DNA from: Sediminibacterium sp. FEMGT703S
GTDB taxonomy: Bacteria; Bacteroidota; Bacteroidia; Chitinophagales; Chitinophagaceae
Reading direction: 5' to 3'
Length of the DNA: 64,000 nt
Assembly: GCA_002786355.1 (NCBI GenBank)
Contig: PGCO01000002.1
Location: 496,001-560,000 of the forward strand
Within the stretch, counting starts at the first letter, position 1. The number at the start of each line of letters is the position of its first letter. The notes under the pieces were generated by a model, which did not search any database, was not told where the DNA came from, and worked only from the letters and a program-made list of their open reading frames with translations. The position numbers and the translations under genes were made by a program. Shown in pieces: positions 33,183 through 42,215 of this stretch.

Positions 33183-33680
33183 ATGGGCGAACTGCATTAT
33201 ACTTATTATGAAAGCCCAATAGGGCTTCTACAAATTGGAGGTACCAATCAATATATTGGCGAATTAAGTTTTGTAGACAATAAAGACCAATTTACCCACG
33301 GAGAGCCCGGCATTACTGAAATCATGCACCAATGCACAGAACAATTGATAGAATACTTTCATGGTAAAAGAAGGCATTTTGATTTACCTGTTCATCAGGA
33401 TGGAACCGATTTTCAAGTAAGGGTTTGGAATAAATTAATGGACATTGAGTATGGAAAAACCATTAGCTATCTTGATTTAGCTAAAAAGCTGGGAGACCCC
33501 AAAGTAATTAGAGCCGCTGCTACTACAAATGGTAAAAATAAAATTGCTTTGATTGTACCCTGCCATAGGGTTATAGGAAGCGATCGATCTTTAACTGGCT
33601 ATTCAGGAGGCATGTGGCGAAAGAAATGGTTATTGCAACATGAATTTAAAATTGCTCACGGGGTACAAACCCTGTTTTAA
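33183..33680 (+). CDS. ogt: Methylated-DNA--[protein]-cysteine S-methyltransferase
   Basis: This 165-residue DNA repair protein removes alkyl groups from O6-alkylguanine by suicidal transfer to its own Cys. The active site PCHRV is present (Cys127), as are FQVRVWNKLMDIEYGKTISY (about 77-96) and SGGMWRKKWLL at the end. The N-terminal Ada-type metal domain is absent, so it is the short Ogt form. The 3' end overlaps the convergent GSCFA gene by 35 bases, and its terminator hairpin covers the last codons. Confidence 0.93.
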   Translation: MGELHYTYYESPIGLLQIGGTNQYIGELSFVDNKDQFTHGEPGITEIMHQCTEQLIEYFHGKRRHFDLPVHQDGTDFQVRVWNKLMDIEYGKTISYLDLAKKLGDPKVIRAAATTNGKNKIALIVPCHRVIGSDRSLTGYSGGMWRKKWLLQHEFKIAHGVQTLF

Positions 33681-34659
33681 AATAATTTAATTCTTCTGTC
33701 AATTGGATATATGGATACTGTTCCATCAAATGCGCAGTTTCAGTAGCATACTTTTTTAAAAATTGCTGGTGCTGACTAGTTTGAGGATTAAAAGGCTTAT
33801 GCTGAAAAGCTAATTTTATTTCTTTAATCAACTTAAAAAGCTTGCTAGCTTCGATATCTATGCAAGCATCTACTAATTTTTCCCAAACATACTGTGTAGC
33901 TTGATAGTTTGGATGAACCAAATCTTCAGCATAAAAACGATAATCTCGTAAATCATCTATAACTAATTCATAAGCAGGAAAATAATATATACCCTCATTT
34001 TGATTGGCCAAATCATGTACTGCCTGAATTAAAACTGCTTTACTTCGATTATTATCAATTACCCCTTCACGCAAATGTCTTACAGGGCTAATGGTGAAAA
34101 TGATTTGTAAATAGGGATTATACTGAAGCAAATTATTAATCATCTGTTGCAGACAATTCTTGGTAATTTCTGCAGATAACAATTCTCTTGTAAACCATAC
34201 TGAAGGGGCTTTGTGATTATTTGCAGCAACTGATCCCGCTTCACCATCCGCGGCATCCGTTAACCGGTAAACCCATGCTGAACCCAATGTTATAAATAGA
34301 TGATTGGCGGTCTTTAAAAATTGACCTGCAGCAGTTGTAGATGCATTTATTTTAGCTACAGCTTCTGCTGGGGTAATACCCGAAAAACGACTATGGTGTT
34401 TCCAACTATGCCAGGTTTCATTTAATAAAAATAAATCGGATTCAACAATTTGCTTTTGATTGATATAACTGTCTATTGCTTCTACTACACTTATCGGATT
34501 AAATAAAATACCATTTGGGTTATCTAAAATAGTAAAGCAATAACTTTTTAATAAATTACCAATATTCTCTGTAAAGCAAGAACCTATCATCAAAGTTTTA
34601 TGATAGTGTGTAAGAGGAACGGGAATTTTCTTAATCGGGAACTCGTAATGAAATTTCAT
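33646..34659 (-). CDS. GSCFA domain protein
   Basis: This 337-residue protein opens with the family's naming motif as IGSCFTENIG (about residues 26-35). PNGILFNPISV and WHSWKHHS then follow. The central SPVRHL stretch carries a His conserved in the family. GSCFA proteins belong to the SGNH/GDSL-like esterase superfamily; natural substrates are unknown. No signal peptide is present, so it is probably cytosolic. It starts six bases after the HMG-CoA lyase gene stop, and may be coexpressed. The end overlaps ogt by 35 bases. Confidence 0.87.
   Translation of the reverse strand: MKFHYEFPIKKIPVPLTHYHKTLMIGSCFTENIGNLLKSYCFTILDNPNGILFNPISVVEAIDSYINQKQIVESDLFLLNETWHSWKHHSRFSGITPAEAVAKINASTTAAGQFLKTANHLFITLGSAWVYRLTDAADGEAGSVAANNHKAPSVWFTRELLSAEITKNCLQQMINNLLQYNPYLQIIFTISPVRHLREGVIDNNRSKAVLIQAVHDLANQNEGIYYFPAYELVIDDLRDYRFYAEDLVHPNYQATQYVWEKLVDACIDIEASKLFKLIKEIKLAFQHKPFNPQTSQHQQFLKKYATETAHLMEQYPYIQLTEELNYFKTGFVPREQF
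33658..33678 (+). terminator. Terminator hairpin overlapping the ogt stop codon
   Basis: ACGGGGT pairs with ACCCTGT (one G-T wobble) around an ACAA loop, and the T-run TTTT runs into the ogt stop codon TAA at 33678-33680. It lies inside both the end of ogt and the end of the opposing GSCFA gene. Confidence 0.6.
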
Positions 34660-34665
34660 ACTGAA

Positions 34666-35529
34666 CTATTGAAAAACATCTGATACCAAATTGCTACAAA
34701 GTTGTAATTGTTGGTAATTCATTCCATCTACCATTTCCTTCGACGCCAAGTATTGAACAATCAACTCGGTATCCATATTGCCAACAAGGTCGTCTTGAGC
34801 CATAGGGCAGCCTCCAATCCCTTTTAAAGCCCCATCTATCCTTCTACAGCCTGCATTAATTGCTGCAGCTAGTTTGGGCTCCCAATTAGCAGCACTTGCG
34901 TGCAAATGCACTCCAAATTGAATTTGGGGATATTGAGGAATTAAAATAGATAAAGCACTTGATATCTGTTCAGGACTGGCCAATCCTACTGTATCTGCTA
35001 AAGAAATGGTTTTGATTCCTAAAGCTGCCATTTGATTTGCCCAATAAAGTAAAATAGATTCATTATATAAATCACCGTAAGGATTTCCAAAACCCATACT
35101 CAAGTAAATAACTAATTCTTTTTGATATGCCACACATAATGCCTGAATGGCTTTCACCCTTTCAAAGCTTTCTTCTAAACTACTGTTGGCATTTCTTAAT
35201 TGGAAACTTGGTGAAATAGAGAAAGGAAATCCCAAATAACTAATTGAATCAAATCTTACCGCTTCCTCTGCTCCTCTTTGATTGGCAACAATCACTAACA
35301 ACTTAGTAGAACAATTGCTGAGGTCTAAAGCGCTGATTACTTCAGCAGTATCTGCCATTTGTGGTATTGCTTTAGCAGAAACAAAACTTCCACAATCGAG
35401 CACATCAAACCCTACTTTTAATAAGGAATTGAGGTAGTCAATTTTTTTGGGGGTTGGTATGAAATTTTTCCACCCCTGCATGGCATCCCGAGGACACTCT
35501 ACTAATATCATTTTATTTGTATCGCTCAT
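34666..35529 (-). CDS. Hydroxymethylglutaryl-CoA lyase
   Basis: This 287-residue TIM-barrel enzyme splits 3-hydroxy-3-methylglutaryl-CoA to acetyl-CoA and acetoacetate in leucine breakdown. It has VECPRDAMQGW with catalytic Arg and Asp (about 9-19), GVHLH with the metal His pair (about 203-207) and GIGGCPMAQDDLVGN with the catalytic Cys (about 234-248). After HLH the usual DT is replaced by AS, a variation found in the Bacteroidota form of this enzyme. It lies between rlmB and the GSCFA gene; other leucine catabolic genes are absent, so pathway context is inferred from the family only. Confidence 0.88.
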   Translation of the reverse strand: MSDTNKMILVECPRDAMQGWKNFIPTPKKIDYLNSLLKVGFDVLDCGSFVSAKAIPQMADTAEVISALDLSNCSTKLLVIVANQRGAEEAVRFDSISYLGFPFSISPSFQLRNANSSLEESFERVKAIQALCVAYQKELVIYLSMGFGNPYGDLYNESILLYWANQMAALGIKTISLADTVGLASPEQISSALSILIPQYPQIQFGVHLHASAANWEPKLAAAINAGCRRIDGALKGIGGCPMAQDDLVGNMDTELIVQYLASKEMVDGMNYQQLQLCSNLVSDVFQ

Positions 35530-35540
35530 TTGTCAGGTGG

Positions 35541-36302
35541 TTAATTAGATACAGATTTTACGCCCATTCGCTGTTTCATTCCCTCATATAAAATCATACC
35601 AGTAGCAACTGATACATTCAATGAATCAAATTTTGCAGCCATGGGTATTTTAAAAAAAGCATCTGCTGCTTTAGCCAAATAAGGCTGTACCCCTCTGCCT
35701 TCATCTCCCATAATTACACAACAGGGAATGGTATAATCTAAATCATAAACATTTTTCTCGGCTCTCATTTCGCTGGTGTAGACGGCAACTCCATTTAAAT
35801 GCAAATCGTCTACTGCTTTCAATAAACTACCCACTCTGCAAATATGAATTTTCTCTAAGGCACCTGCACTACTTTTCATAGCTTCTTCATTTAATGCCCC
35901 AACTCCTTTATCTGGAATGATTATAGCCTGTGCACCGCAGCAAACCGCAGTTCTGGCAATGGCACCAATATTTCTTACATCAGTTACTCCATCTAACATC
36001 AGAAACAAAGGAACGGTACCTGCTGATACTACATGGTCAATTACTTGTTGTAAATCTAAATATTGCACTAACGCAACAATTGCAATTACTCCTTGGTGAT
36101 TGGCTTTGGTTAATCCATTTAACTTTTCAACTGGCACTAATTGAATAGGAATATTGTGCTCTCGAGACAGGGTGCGAATTTGGTGTACCACTTCGCCACT
36201 TGCATTCTTTTGCAACAAAATTTTATCGATAGCTTTGCCAGATTGCAAAGCTTCAATCAATGGCTGACGGCCAATAATCAAGGAAGTTTTTTTCAATGCC
36301 AT
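35541..36302 (-). CDS. rlmB: 23S rRNA 2'-O-methyltransferase RlmB-like (SpoU/TrmH family)
   Basis: This 253-residue enzyme has an L30e-like RNA-binding N-domain (IIGRQPLIEALQSGKAIDKILLQ) and a SPOUT catalytic domain with LDGVTDVRNIGAIARTAVCCGA (about 107-128), MGDEGRGVQP (about 204-213) and the C-terminal SLNVSVATGMILYE (about 230-243). Those three blocks form the knotted SAM-binding site. RlmB methylates G2251 of 23S rRNA; the exact target here is inferred. It is one gene of a compact minus-strand run (Nudix, rlmB, HMGL, GSCFA) with gaps of 5-17 bases. Confidence 0.93.
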   Translation of the reverse strand: MALKKTSLIIGRQPLIEALQSGKAIDKILLQKNASGEVVHQIRTLSREHNIPIQLVPVEKLNGLTKANHQGVIAIVALVQYLDLQQVIDHVVSAGTVPLFLMLDGVTDVRNIGAIARTAVCCGAQAIIIPDKGVGALNEEAMKSSAGALEKIHICRVGSLLKAVDDLHLNGVAVYTSEMRAEKNVYDLDYTIPCCVIMGDEGRGVQPYLAKAADAFFKIPMAAKFDSLNVSVATGMILYEGMKQRMGVKSVSN

Positions 36303-36313
36303 CTGCAAATGTA

Positions 36314-36868
36314 TTAATTCAATTTTCCCTGCAAGAATAAGAGTTGAACTTTATATACAGCAGCTACCGTCATAGAGTCTGTAATGAGCCCTTCTTCTAC
36401 CATTTTAACCATTTCAGCAAAAGGGATTTTTTTAATCACCAATTGCTCTGTTTCCTCTGGTTCTGCTACACCCTGGCGCAATTTTCGGGCTAAAAAAATG
36501 ATGGCTAATTCATCGCTTACAGAGTTAGATAAATGCATCTGAAATAATTCGGTCCATTCTTCTGCAATAAGTCCAGTTTCTTCTAACAATTCGCGCTTTG
36601 CGCTATCTAGTGGCTCTGATCCCACCGGACAACCGCCCTCCGGCATTTCCCAACTATAGGAACTTAAGGTAAACCGATACTGACCAACCAGATAAGTATT
36701 TAAATTTTCATCTAATACCAAAACACCTACTGCTATATTTTTAAAATGAACTTTCCCGTAAATGCCTTTACCACCATTAGGATTAATTACATCATACTCG
36801 GTTAGGGAAATCCAAGGATTGGTATAAACTTTTTTTTCGCCGACGATTTTCCAAGGGTTGGATTCCAT
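36314..36868 (-). CDS. Nudix hydrolase (ADP-ribose pyrophosphatase type)
   Basis: This 184-residue protein has the Nudix box around GGCPVGSEPLDSAKRELLEE (about 76-95), with catalytic REL-LEE. The position of the first box Glu is Ser, with Glu in the next place, a mild deviation. SYSWEMPEGG before the box is typical of ADP-sugar pyrophosphatases such as NudF. It would hydrolyse ADP-ribose or similar nucleotide sugars. It overlaps the last base of the upstream membrane protein gene at 36868. Substrate is inferred. Confidence 0.88.
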   Translation of the reverse strand: MESNPWKIVGEKKVYTNPWISLTEYDVINPNGGKGIYGKVHFKNIAVGVLVLDENLNTYLVGQYRFTLSSYSWEMPEGGCPVGSEPLDSAKRELLEETGLIAEEWTELFQMHLSNSVSDELAIIFLARKLRQGVAEPEETEQLVIKKIPFAEMVKMVEEGLITDSMTVAAVYKVQLLFLQGKLN

Positions 36869-37365
36869 TATTTTTTTTTGTACAAAAAGAGATTAGAAAT
36901 GCTCATTATAAGGTATAAAATTACTAATAAGAGTAGTAAAAATTTAGCTCCAGCAATACAACTCGTTAAAATCAATGAAGTATCTGTAAAGCTACCTGCA
37001 AAACTATCAAGCAACATTTTATTTTCGAATAAATCTAACCCGCCAGCCAAATAAACAACTTTAGGTAAAAACATCCCTAAATTACTCATTGCAGGATTGG
37101 TCCATACATCGGCACATGCTTGAACTGCATTGGAGAAAAACAAAACGTAAAAAGGAATAAAAACGAAGTCCAAATAAATATTAACTTTTATATCTGCATT
37201 GGACCAACCAAACAATACTTTATTTAAACGTTCGGGGGTATTGGCAAACTCGAAGTCGATAATACCAAGCGGTGTCGTTTCTGTAATTAAACTTGCGCCT
37301 TGGATTCTTAAGACTAAAAATAAGAGCGCAGCTAGAGAACCAAAGAAGATAAGTTTTGATTTCAT
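36868..37365 (-). CDS. Membrane protein of unknown function, four predicted helices
   Basis: I do not recognise the family. The 165-residue chain has hydrophobic segments at about 5-22, 66-84, 98-112 (weaker) and 130-160, joined by short polar loops; the last ends in KKK. The segment between helix 1 and 2 contains FEFANTPERLNKVLFGWSNADI. Such four-helix proteins are annotated only as hypothetical. It shares a base with the Nudix gene, so they are cotranscribed. It lies downstream of the metK terminator and must have its own promoter, though no clear -7 element is visible. Confidence 0.65.
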   Translation of the reverse strand: MKSKLIFFGSLAALLFLVLRIQGASLITETTPLGIIDFEFANTPERLNKVLFGWSNADIKVNIYLDFVFIPFYVLFFSNAVQACADVWTNPAMSNLGMFLPKVVYLAGGLDLFENKMLLDSFAGSFTDTSLILTSCIAGAKFLLLLLVILYLIMSISNLFLYKKK

Positions 37366-37371
37366 GTACTG

Positions 37372-37418
37372 AATTTAATGAAAACGGCTGTATTTTTTAT
37401 ACAGCCGTTCATTAAATT
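37372..37418 (-). terminator. Terminator of metK, long bulged hairpin
   Basis: The inner stem AACGGCTGTAT with ATACAGCCGTT (11 perfect pairs, 37383-37393 and 37399-37409) is extended by AATTTAATG with CATTAAATT, with two unpaired A at 37381-37382. It lies 13 bases after the metK stop codon. Confidence 0.8.
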
Positions 37419-37430
37419 TATACCCAATAG

Positions 37431-38684
37431 CTATTTCAACCCAAAGGCCTTCTTCACTTTAGCTACGTAATCTAGCTTCTCCCAGGTAAACAATTCTACT
37501 TTTACTTTCTTCTCTTTACCGTCTGGGGTCTTGAAGGTTTTGGTGACTACTTCAGACTTGCGACCCATATGACCATAGGCTGCAGTTTCACTGTAGATAG
37601 GGTTTCTCAGCTTTAAACGCTGCTCTATAAAGTATGGACGCATGTCAAATAAACCTTCTACAATCTTTGCAATCTGACCATCAGTCAATTCTAATTTAGC
37701 CGTACCGTAGGTGTTCACGTTGATTGAAGTAGGCTGTGCCACCCCAATCGCATAAGACACTTGAACCAAAATTTCATCCGCTACACCTGCAGCTACCAAG
37801 TTCTTCGCAATATGACGCGTAGCATAAGCCGCAGAACGGTCTACCTTACTTGGATCTTTACCACTAAATGCACCACCACCATGGGCACCTTTACCACCAT
37901 AAGTATCTACGATGATTTTACGACCAGTTAAACCAGTATCTCCATGAGGACCACCAATTACAAACTTACCCGTAGGGTTGATATGGTATTTAATGTCTTT
38001 GTTAAACAACTTCGCGTACTTCTTGTACTTCGCTTTTACCCTTGGAATTAAGATATTGATGATATCTGCTTTAATCTTCGCCAACATCTTAGCTTCTGTA
38101 TCAAAATCATCATGCTGAGTAGATACTACAATCGCATCAATTCTTACAGGTTGATTATTGTCGTCGTATTCCAAAGTCACCTGGCTTTTGGCATCAGGTC
38201 TTAAATATTTGATGGCTTTGTTCTCTCTTCTTAAAGCCGCCAATTCAATCAAAATCTTATGTGCTAAGTCCAACGCCAAAGGCATATAGTCTTCTGTTTC
38301 ATTGCTGGCATAACCAAACATCATCCCCTGGTCGCCTGCTCCCTGCTCCTCTTTCTTCTTCTTATCTACCCCTTGGTTAATATCTGCACTCTGCTCGTGT
38401 ATTGCAGATAAAATTCCACAACTATTTGCTTCGAACATGTATTCACTCTTGGTATAACCAATCTTGCGAATCACCCCGCGAGCAATCTCTTGAACATCTA
38501 AATAAGCTTTTGACTTCACTTCGCCCGCTAATACCACCTGACCAGTAGTTACTAAGGTTTCGCAAGCCACTTTACTCTGTGGATCAAACGCTAAAAAATG
38601 GTCAATTAGCGCATCAGATATCTGATCCGCTACCTTGTCCGGATGTCCTTCAGAAACACTCTCAGATGTAAATAAATAAGGCAT
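37431..38684 (-). CDS. metK: S-adenosylmethionine synthase
   Basis: This 417-residue enzyme makes SAM from methionine and ATP. It carries GHPDK (about 14-18, ATP site), [12 protein letters not shown] (about 116-127), [21 protein letters not shown] (P-loop-like, about 242-262) and [19 protein letters not shown]. All three domains are complete. Codon choice looks more GC-rich than in neighbouring genes (many ACC, ATC, GCC), a pattern consistent with high expression. It is a single gene with its own terminator; no SAM riboswitch is visible in the short upstream gap of 33 bases. Confidence 0.98.
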   Translation of the reverse strand: MPYLFTSESVSEGHPDKVADQISDALIDHFLAFDPQSKVACETLVTTGQVVLAGEVKSKAYLDVQEIARGVIRKIGYTKSEYMFEANSCGILSAIHEQSADINQGVDKKKKEEQGAGDQGMMFGYASNETEDYMPLALDLAHKILIELAALRRENKAIKYLRPDAKSQVTLEYDDNNQPVRIDAIVVSTQHDDFDTEAKMLAKIKADIINILIPRVKAKYKKYAKLFNKDIKYHINPTGKFVIGGPHGDTGLTGRKIIVDTYGGKGAHGGGAFSGKDPSKVDRSAAYATRHIAKNLVAAGVADEILVQVSYAIGVAQPTSINVNTYGTAKLELTDGQIAKIVEGLFDMRPYFIEQRLKLRNPIYSETAAYGHMGRKSEVVTKTFKTPDGKEKKVKVELFTWEKLDYVAKVKKAFGLK

Positions 38685-38717
38685 TGAATATAGTTTTAAA
38701 GTTTTGTTGTTGATTAA

Positions 38718-40202
38718 TTATAATCTTGAGTATACCAATCTCAAACGCATTCTGAACCTACTGTGTTTACCACCACCCAATCTTACTCTACCATTTGCAA
38801 CTTCGTTGCCTACCCCAGCGTTTAAATAATACATTTGAGAAACCGTATTGTTAGGGTAAGGTGGAGTAAAGTTTAATGAGTCATTAGATGGAGCAGATAA
38901 CCTTAAAGTAAATGAAGTATCTTTTCTGGTAACAATCCCCTGTATATACCTGCTAATTACAAAATTGTATGCTGCAACGCGGTCGTAGCCATTGATAGAT
39001 TTAAATATTCTAAATCCACCAAAATCTACTGTATTAGGTCCTTGATTACCTACTAAGTAATCATTAGGGATATTTCTTTTGTGTTTTCGCACTGAATCAT
39101 ATGCACTCAACAATAATAAACGAGGTGCTTGGAAATATCTATCCAAAGTCAACAGATTATTATCATCAGGAACTTGCTCTGCAGTGAGTTCAGCACGATG
39201 TATAATGCGATTGCTTAGGTTTTGCAAATTCGGTATACGAATGCGAACATATGTACCTGGTGCACTTTGTATATAAACCAGAGAATCCGGTTTAGAAGTG
39301 GTGGTGATATGATTTCTTATTTCAGCACCTGTTGTATTCCTTGTAATATAGTTGGCAAATCCGCCAAAAGCAGAATTAAATCTAAAATATCTTACTGCAG
39401 TATCCCTAACTGTTGCTCCAGTGCTACTTGTATTAAAATAAAATGCCAACTTGGTATTTGTATCTAATAAATTCACATACAATAATGCATTGGCAGGACT
39501 GGCGGACTGAACTTTAAGGGAGAATCCTTTGAAAAAAGATTTGAAAGTGCTGTCATTTCTGTAAGCATTGCTAGAATCATAGTCTTTGATAAATCTTCTA
39601 GCTACATCCATTCTAAGAGGAATTCTGATCTGATTTCTACTCATCTCAAATCGGTTGATTACAGAATCAGCTAATGTTCTGGTATCAATTGAAATAGTAT
39701 TAGCCAAAGGACCAATAGTATTGATAGGATAAACGCTAGGAAAATTAACCGGATAACTTACAAATGGATTTAATGGTGTTGTAGCACTAATTTCTTGAAC
39801 GGAAAGCTGAAGTGGCTTACTAGAATCGCCATAAAAACCTTTGTAACTTAAAATTAGAACAGCGGAATCTACCACTAAACTATCCTTAGTACCTGGAAAA
39901 GAATAAGGAAATGAAGGTGGAGTTAATTCAAAGTTTAATTCTGCCGATGTAGTACCAAACAATGGGTCATTGGTAATTGCACCAATAGCCATATTATCCG
40001 CGTTATACACCCTGGTGGTATCGGTTTCATTAAAGGTATCGGTTTCCAACTCCATGATAGTGTCGAAGGTATTTACCCCATCAACAACAGGAATTAATCC
40101 GGCACCTATTTCAGTGGTTGTAATTCGGGTACATGCCGCTGTAACAAACAAAAAGAATAGAAGAAAAAGAGGCGATAAACGCAGTCTAAAATTAGCTAAC
40201 AT
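38718..40202 (-). CDS. DUF4270 family lipoprotein
   Basis: This 494-residue protein starts with a lipoprotein signal ending in FLFVTAAC (Cys24), so it should be lipid-anchored in the envelope. DUF4270 is a Bacteroidota family of unknown function, found downstream of a GT5-like gene, exactly as here (nine-base gap). The body is rich in beta-type Ser, Thr, Asn and Asp, with no catalytic motif. The pairing with the cytosolic GT5 half-protein is conserved among relatives in my recollection, but its biological reason is unknown. I infer an outer-envelope protein of unknown role. Confidence 0.8.
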   Translation of the reverse strand: MLANFRLRLSPLFLLFFLFVTAACTRITTTEIGAGLIPVVDGVNTFDTIMELETDTFNETDTTRVYNADNMAIGAITNDPLFGTTSAELNFELTPPSFPYSFPGTKDSLVVDSAVLILSYKGFYGDSSKPLQLSVQEISATTPLNPFVSYPVNFPSVYPINTIGPLANTISIDTRTLADSVINRFEMSRNQIRIPLRMDVARRFIKDYDSSNAYRNDSTFKSFFKGFSLKVQSASPANALLYVNLLDTNTKLAFYFNTSSTGATVRDTAVRYFRFNSAFGGFANYITRNTTGAEIRNHITTTSKPDSLVYIQSAPGTYVRIRIPNLQNLSNRIIHRAELTAEQVPDDNNLLTLDRYFQAPRLLLLSAYDSVRKHKRNIPNDYLVGNQGPNTVDFGGFRIFKSINGYDRVAAYNFVISRYIQGIVTRKDTSFTLRLSAPSNDSLNFTPPYPNNTVSQMYYLNAGVGNEVANGRVRLGGGKHSRFRMRLRLVYSRL

Positions 40203-40211
40203 GTTCTGGTT

Positions 40212-41030
40212 TTACTTACCCGCAAGGTCGTTGTACAATTCTAAATACTCTGTTAAATCAGAATCCCATCCTTTAAATGGAATTACTTTTTTACCTTTTA
40301 CTTTAGAGAATTCGTCGGTCAATGTCTGATCAATAATATCAGCCCCAAATGAAATGGCGTCAGCAAAATGAGCTCCACCTTTAAACATAGCAGTGTTATT
40401 GCTGTCTTTAAATACATCCAAATCTTTATCCTTGACGTTCACATTGATCACTGCACGCTTTAAAAAATCGGCCCCAAGGCTTTCTTCAAAAGTATTTTGA
40501 CCAATGGTAAACACTACTTTGCTATTCCCAAAAACAGGTTCTTTTTTATAGGCAGTCTTTATATAAGCAGGAATTAATCCACTCATCCATCCACTACAAT
40601 GAATAATGTCTGGAGGCCAGCCAAATTTCTTAACGGTCTCAAGTGCTCCTTTACAAAAAAATACGGTTCTTAAATCGTTGTCGTCAAACCATGTTTCATT
40701 ATCGTCATGAAAAATCTGCTTACGCTTGAAAAAGTCTTCATTTTCTAAGAAGTATACTTGCAATCTTGCATTAGGTAAAGAAGCTACTTTAATTTGTAAA
40801 GGATGATCATCATTGTCAACTGTTACATTGATTCCAGACAATCTTACAACTTCATGTAATCTATGCCTGCGCTCATTAATCACACCAAAGCGGGGCATAA
40901 TGCATCTCACTTCTAAACCACTATCATTACTTTTGATAGCAAGCTTATTTATTACTTCTGCAAACTCTGTCAATTCCAAATACGGAGACATTTCAGTGGC
41001 AATAAATAATATCCTTTTCTTTGTAGACAT
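40212..41030 (-). CDS. GT5-like protein with only the N-terminal half of glycogen synthase
   Basis: This 272-residue cytosolic protein resembles the first domain of glycogen/starch synthase: KRILFIATEMSPYLELTEFAEVINKLA (about 4-30) and DIIHCSGWMSGLIPAYIKT (about 142-160) correspond to its start and the HCHDW-type region. The KxGGL acceptor/ADP-glucose motif is replaced by LELTEFAEV, and the entire C-terminal ADP-glucose-binding domain is missing. It is therefore unlikely to be an ordinary synthase. The full-length enzyme is present elsewhere in the window (16760-18175). It is followed by a DUF4270 lipoprotein gene. An ATG six bases up is possible. Function unknown. Confidence 0.75.
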   Translation of the reverse strand: MSTKKRILFIATEMSPYLELTEFAEVINKLAIKSNDSGLEVRCIMPRFGVINERRHRLHEVVRLSGINVTVDNDDHPLQIKVASLPNARLQVYFLENEDFFKRKQIFHDDNETWFDDNDLRTVFFCKGALETVKKFGWPPDIIHCSGWMSGLIPAYIKTAYKKEPVFGNSKVVFTIGQNTFEESLGADFLKRAVINVNVKDKDLDVFKDSNNTAMFKGGAHFADAISFGADIIDQTLTDEFSKVKGKKVIPFKGWDSDLTEYLELYNDLAGK

Positions 41031-41068
41031 GAACACTTCTTTTTTGAACCTGACCCTGAATAAGTTTG

Positions 41069-41097
41069 CAAAGTTACGAAATAAGCATGAAATACAA
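41069..41097 (-). promoter_or_regulatory. Promoter of the GT5-like/DUF4270 operon
   Basis: On the minus strand TTG (plus 41095-41097) precedes TAACTTTG (plus 41069-41076) by 18 bases. The -7 octamer is a perfect TAnnTTTG and is about 38 bases before the ATG. Confidence 0.5.
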
Positions 41098-41186
41098 TAC
41101 TGTATTCATTTAGGGTATAAATTCTACCTTAAAAAAACCTTAAAAGCCATAAAATATGGCGTCAATGGCAAGAAATGCAAATATGG

Positions 41187-41194
41187 TATCTTTG
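41187..41194 (+). promoter_or_regulatory. -7 element four bases before an ATG (leaderless promoter?)
   Basis: TATCTTTG is identical to the element at 26944 and likewise ends four bases before its start codon (41199). It faces away from the GT5-like promoter across a 168-base divergent gap. No -33 TTTG at the right distance. Confidence 0.45.
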
Positions 41195-41198
41195 AAAT

Positions 41199-42215
41199 AT
41201 GAACAAAAAGTGGCTATCCATACTTCAATACCTATTTTTTCTTGGTTTAGGACTTTTTTTGGTTTGGTGGAGCATGCAACAAATCCCACCGGAAAAATGG
41301 GACGACTTTAAGAAATCATTACAAAATGCAAATTTTTGGCTTTTGTTGCCCGTTTTTATCATTCTTACTTGCAGTCATGCCATTCGGGCGCTTCGTTGGA
41401 AAATATTAATGAAACCGATGGGGTACACCCCTAGAACACCCAATGTTTTTTTTGCCGTGATGGTAGGATATTTAGCTAACCTAGCAGTTCCAAGATTGGG
41501 CGAATTATTAAAATGTACCCTTTTAGCTAAATATGAGAAAGTGCCAGCAGATAAATTGGTTGGAACCATTTTAGTAGAGCGTGCATTTGATGTAATTTCA
41601 CTTGGGTTGGTTTTTGTCATAGCATTAGTGAGTCAGTTTGATGTGGTAGGAGCATACGCGGGTCAATTACTAGCACCCCTATTAGAAAGCAATAAATCAG
41701 AAACCTCTTACTTAAAATTAGGTGTGATTGTGCTTTTTATCCTTTTTATAGCTGTTGGAACCTGGATAATTCTTAAAAAGTTCCCCCATAATAAATTTGT
41801 AAGCATTTTTAAAAATATCATTGCGGGTGTTTGGGAGGGATTAAGCAGTATCAGACAATTGGATCAAAAAGGCCTTTTTATTTTATACAGTGTGCTCATT
41901 TGGGGGCTTTATATTTTAGGCACCTGGATTGGACTCTATGCAACCGCAGGAACAAGTAATTTAGGGATTGCCGCTGCGGTTTCAGCGCTTGCTTTTGGAA
42001 GCATAGGGATGATTATTACCCCAGGAGGAATTGGCGCATACGCGTACTTTATAGCCAAAGTCTTAGAAAAAAATGGGATTGGATTCGAAATAGGTTTTGC
42101 CAATGGAACACTGCAGTGGTTTGCCCAATTCATTATAGTCCTTATACTAGGCTTTATAAGTTTAGGATTACTACCATGGTTCAATAAAAAACAACCCAAC
42201 AATGAGAGCAACTAA
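41199..42215 (+). CDS. Flippase-like membrane protein (YbhN / lysylphosphatidylglycerol synthase TM family)
   Basis: This 338-residue membrane protein has about eight helices and the family pattern: WWSMQQIPPEKW near the start, LLPVFIILTCSHAIRALRWKILMKPMGY (about 48-75), NLAVPRLGELLKCTLLAKYEKVPADKLVGTILVERAFDVISLG (about 97-139) and a C-terminal GSIGMIITPGGIGAYAY (about 266-282). These proteins lack the catalytic domain of lysyl-PG synthases and are presumed lipid flippases or transporters. It overlaps the next gene (heptose adenylyltransferase) by 14 bases, which suggests envelope synthesis, but the substrate is unknown. Confidence 0.85.
   Translation: MNKKWLSILQYLFFLGLGLFLVWWSMQQIPPEKWDDFKKSLQNANFWLLLPVFIILTCSHAIRALRWKILMKPMGYTPRTPNVFFAVMVGYLANLAVPRLGELLKCTLLAKYEKVPADKLVGTILVERAFDVISLGLVFVIALVSQFDVVGAYAGQLLAPLLESNKSETSYLKLGVIVLFILFIAVGTWIILKKFPHNKFVSIFKNIIAGVWEGLSSIRQLDQKGLFILYSVLIWGLYILGTWIGLYATAGTSNLGIAAAVSALAFGSIGMIITPGGIGAYAYFIAKVLEKNGIGFEIGFANGTLQWFAQFIIVLILGFISLGLLPWFNKKQPNNESN

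Noticed and set aside
38685..38717. SAM riboswitch before metK
   Set aside because: The gap is only 33 bases and has none of the conserved SAM aptamer elements.
39970..40329. Plus-strand 119-codon open frame across the DUF4270/GT5-like junction
   Set aside because: Spans two convincing minus-strand genes and has no recognisable motif.
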